Below are positions 13,760-14,723 of a stretch of 14,723 bases of DNA, piece by piece. The DNA lies in the NCBI GenBank assembly GCA_036652695.1, contig JAVVVJ010000064.1:1-14723 (forward strand). Reading direction: 5' to 3'. Source of the DNA: Limiplasma sp036652695. Its GTDB lineage: Bacteria; Bacillota; Clostridia; Christensenellales; Aristaeellaceae. The notes under the pieces were generated by a model. It was not told the origin of the DNA. It saw only the letters and a list, made by a program, of their open reading frames with translations, and did no database searches. Numbering within the stretch: the stretch's first letter is position 1; each line of letters begins with the position of its first letter. Both the position numbers and the translations under genes were made by a program.

Positions 13760-14723
13760 ATGAAAAATTCGTTGCGACAGGTTTTCCATTCGCCAAAATT
13801 CGTTGTAGGCTTTGTGATCTTTGGCGTGATTTTGCTAACCATGTTCATCTATCCGCTCCTGAACCCGGGAAATCCCCTCGAAATGGTTGGACAGGGCACG
13901 TTTGCAAAGCCCGGCACCTATATTTCGCTGTATGACAGCGTTGGCACCAAGCCTAGCACGCTCAAGCTGGATGACGCGGACGCCAACCGTTTGGCGCAGA
14001 TCTTGAACGTCGAGGATCGCGTGAGCATGGTCAACTGGCTTTCTGCCGCGGGCGTAAGCATCGAGGGCTTGAACATGAACGATACGGACGCGCTGCTCGC
14101 GCTTTGGCGGGCGAATTACGACCCCGCCATCAAGCCGCAGGGCATGACCAAGGCACAGCGCAACTATTACGTTCGCCTCAACAACACGCTCAACAGCGCC
14201 AACAGCGCCGCGGAGCTGATTGTAACGGAACAGGCGGCCACCGGTGAAATGGCGGAAAAAGCCAAAATCACCAAAACGGATTATGTGAACATTGGCGATG
14301 TAGCCAACGTGAAAATCCTGCCGCTAGGTACCGATAACTTTGGCCGCGATACCTTGAAGGAGCTGATCTCCGCGTGCGGAACCTCCATCATGATCGGGCT
14401 GATTGCGGGCACGGTCGCTACGCTGATCGGCCTGCTGCTAGGGCTGCTGGCGGGCTATCTAGGCGGCATTGCGGATGACATCATCATGTTCATTACCAAT
14501 ATCTTTACGGTGATTCCCGGCTTTGTGCTGCTGATTTTAATTTCCTATTCCATCAGTCAGGATCAGCGCGGCGCAACGACCGTAGCCGTGGTGATCGGCT
14601 TTACCTCGTGGGTGTGGACGGCGCGTTCGGTGCGCTCGCAGGTGATCAGCCTTCGCAACCGTGATCACGTCAACCTCTCCAAGCTATCCGGCCATAGCCT
14701 TGCACGTATCATTTTGACGGATA
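13760..14723 (+). CDS. ABC transporter permease, DppC/OppC type, with enlarged extracytoplasmic loop (runs off right edge)
   Basis: The ATG at 13760 follows GAGGGGGG at about 9 nt. The open frame reaches the window end with 321 complete codons. After membrane segment 1 (about 14-32, FVVGFVIFGVILLTMFIYPL) comes LLNPGNP and a hydrophilic stretch to the family motif LGTDNFGRD at 189-197. In ordinary DppC/OppC proteins that motif lies near residue 70-100, so about 100 extra residues are present. They are rich in Asn, Asp and Ala and helix-prone (for example LKLDDADANRLAQILNVEDR). Membrane segments then follow (LIAGTVATLIGLLLGLLAGY; IIMFITNIFTVIPGFVLLIL), and the ATPase-contact loop reads RDHVNLSKLSGHSLARIILT instead of the usual EAA form. 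It pairs with the preceding permease. The DppD/DppF-like ATPases are expected beyond the edge. Confidence 0.9.
   Translation, partial: MKNSLRQVFHSPKFVVGFVIFGVILLTMFIYPLLNPGNPLEMVGQGTFAKPGTYISLYDSVGTKPSTLKLDDADANRLAQILNVEDRVSMVNWLSAAGVSIEGLNMNDTDALLALWRANYDPAIKPQGMTKAQRNYYVRLNNTLNSANSAAELIVTEQAATGEMAEKAKITKTDYVNIGDVANVKILPLGTDNFGRDTLKELISACGTSIMIGLIAGTVATLIGLLLGLLAGYLGGIADDIIMFITNIFTVIPGFVLLILISYSISQDQRGATTVAVVIGFTSWVWTARSVRSQVISLRNRDHVNLSKLSGHSLARIILTD

Overview
The window looks like chromosomal DNA from a Gram-positive, low-to-mid GC anaerobe of the Clostridia (Bacillota). The pointers are AGGAGG-type ribosome binding sites, a CshA/CshB-type fibrillar adhesin-related protein beside a small Firmicutes surface- or spore-associated protein, lipoprotein signal peptides, and solute-binding proteins of the kind common in gut Clostridia. 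Christensenellales or a relative is plausible, but this cannot be fixed from sequence alone. No tRNA, rRNA, CRISPR array, transposase or phage gene was seen.

Layout, left to right. (1) 1-956, minus strand: a two-gene unit with a 90-aa helical protein and the N-terminal 217 residues of a CshA-like surface protein that runs off the left edge. (2) 1111-9359, minus strand: one apparent transcription unit of six genes. It begins at an extended -10 promoter near 9331-9359 and ends at a hairpin terminator at 1111-1139. In transcription order the genes are a dCache / degenerate GGDEF / EAL c-di-GMP phosphodiesterase; a lipoprotein that fuses a sugar-type solute-binding protein to a 5'-nucleotidase C-terminal domain; a phosphodiester glycosidase (NAGPA domain); a leucine-rich-repeat lipoprotein that seems to start at ATT; a second NAGPA protein overlapping it by TGATG; and a prolipoprotein diacylglyceryl transferase (Lgt) paralogue that has lost several catalytic residues. 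(3) 9269-9766: a 498-bp divergent control region with a consensus sigma-A promoter and two LacI-type operators. (4) 9767-14723, plus strand: a LacI-family regulator, a family 5 solute-binding protein, a DppB/OppB-type permease and the start of a DppC/OppC-type permease. The ATPase genes would lie beyond the right edge. The LacI regulator and the style of the binding protein suggest oligosaccharide rather than peptide uptake.

How the parts may work together (inference). In the minus-strand locus every product other than the membrane proteins carries an export signal, and the only cytoplasmic output is the EAL domain. The binding-protein/5'-nucleotidase-C lipoprotein is encoded directly after the dCache sensor, so it could present a ligand, perhaps a nucleotide- or phosphodiester-linked sugar, to that sensor and change c-di-GMP turnover. 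The two NAGPA proteins could cleave sugar-1-phosphodiester linkages in surface glycans. This combination is the best candidate here for an undescribed system. The plus-strand transporter is conventional apart from a very large extracytoplasmic insertion in its second permease.
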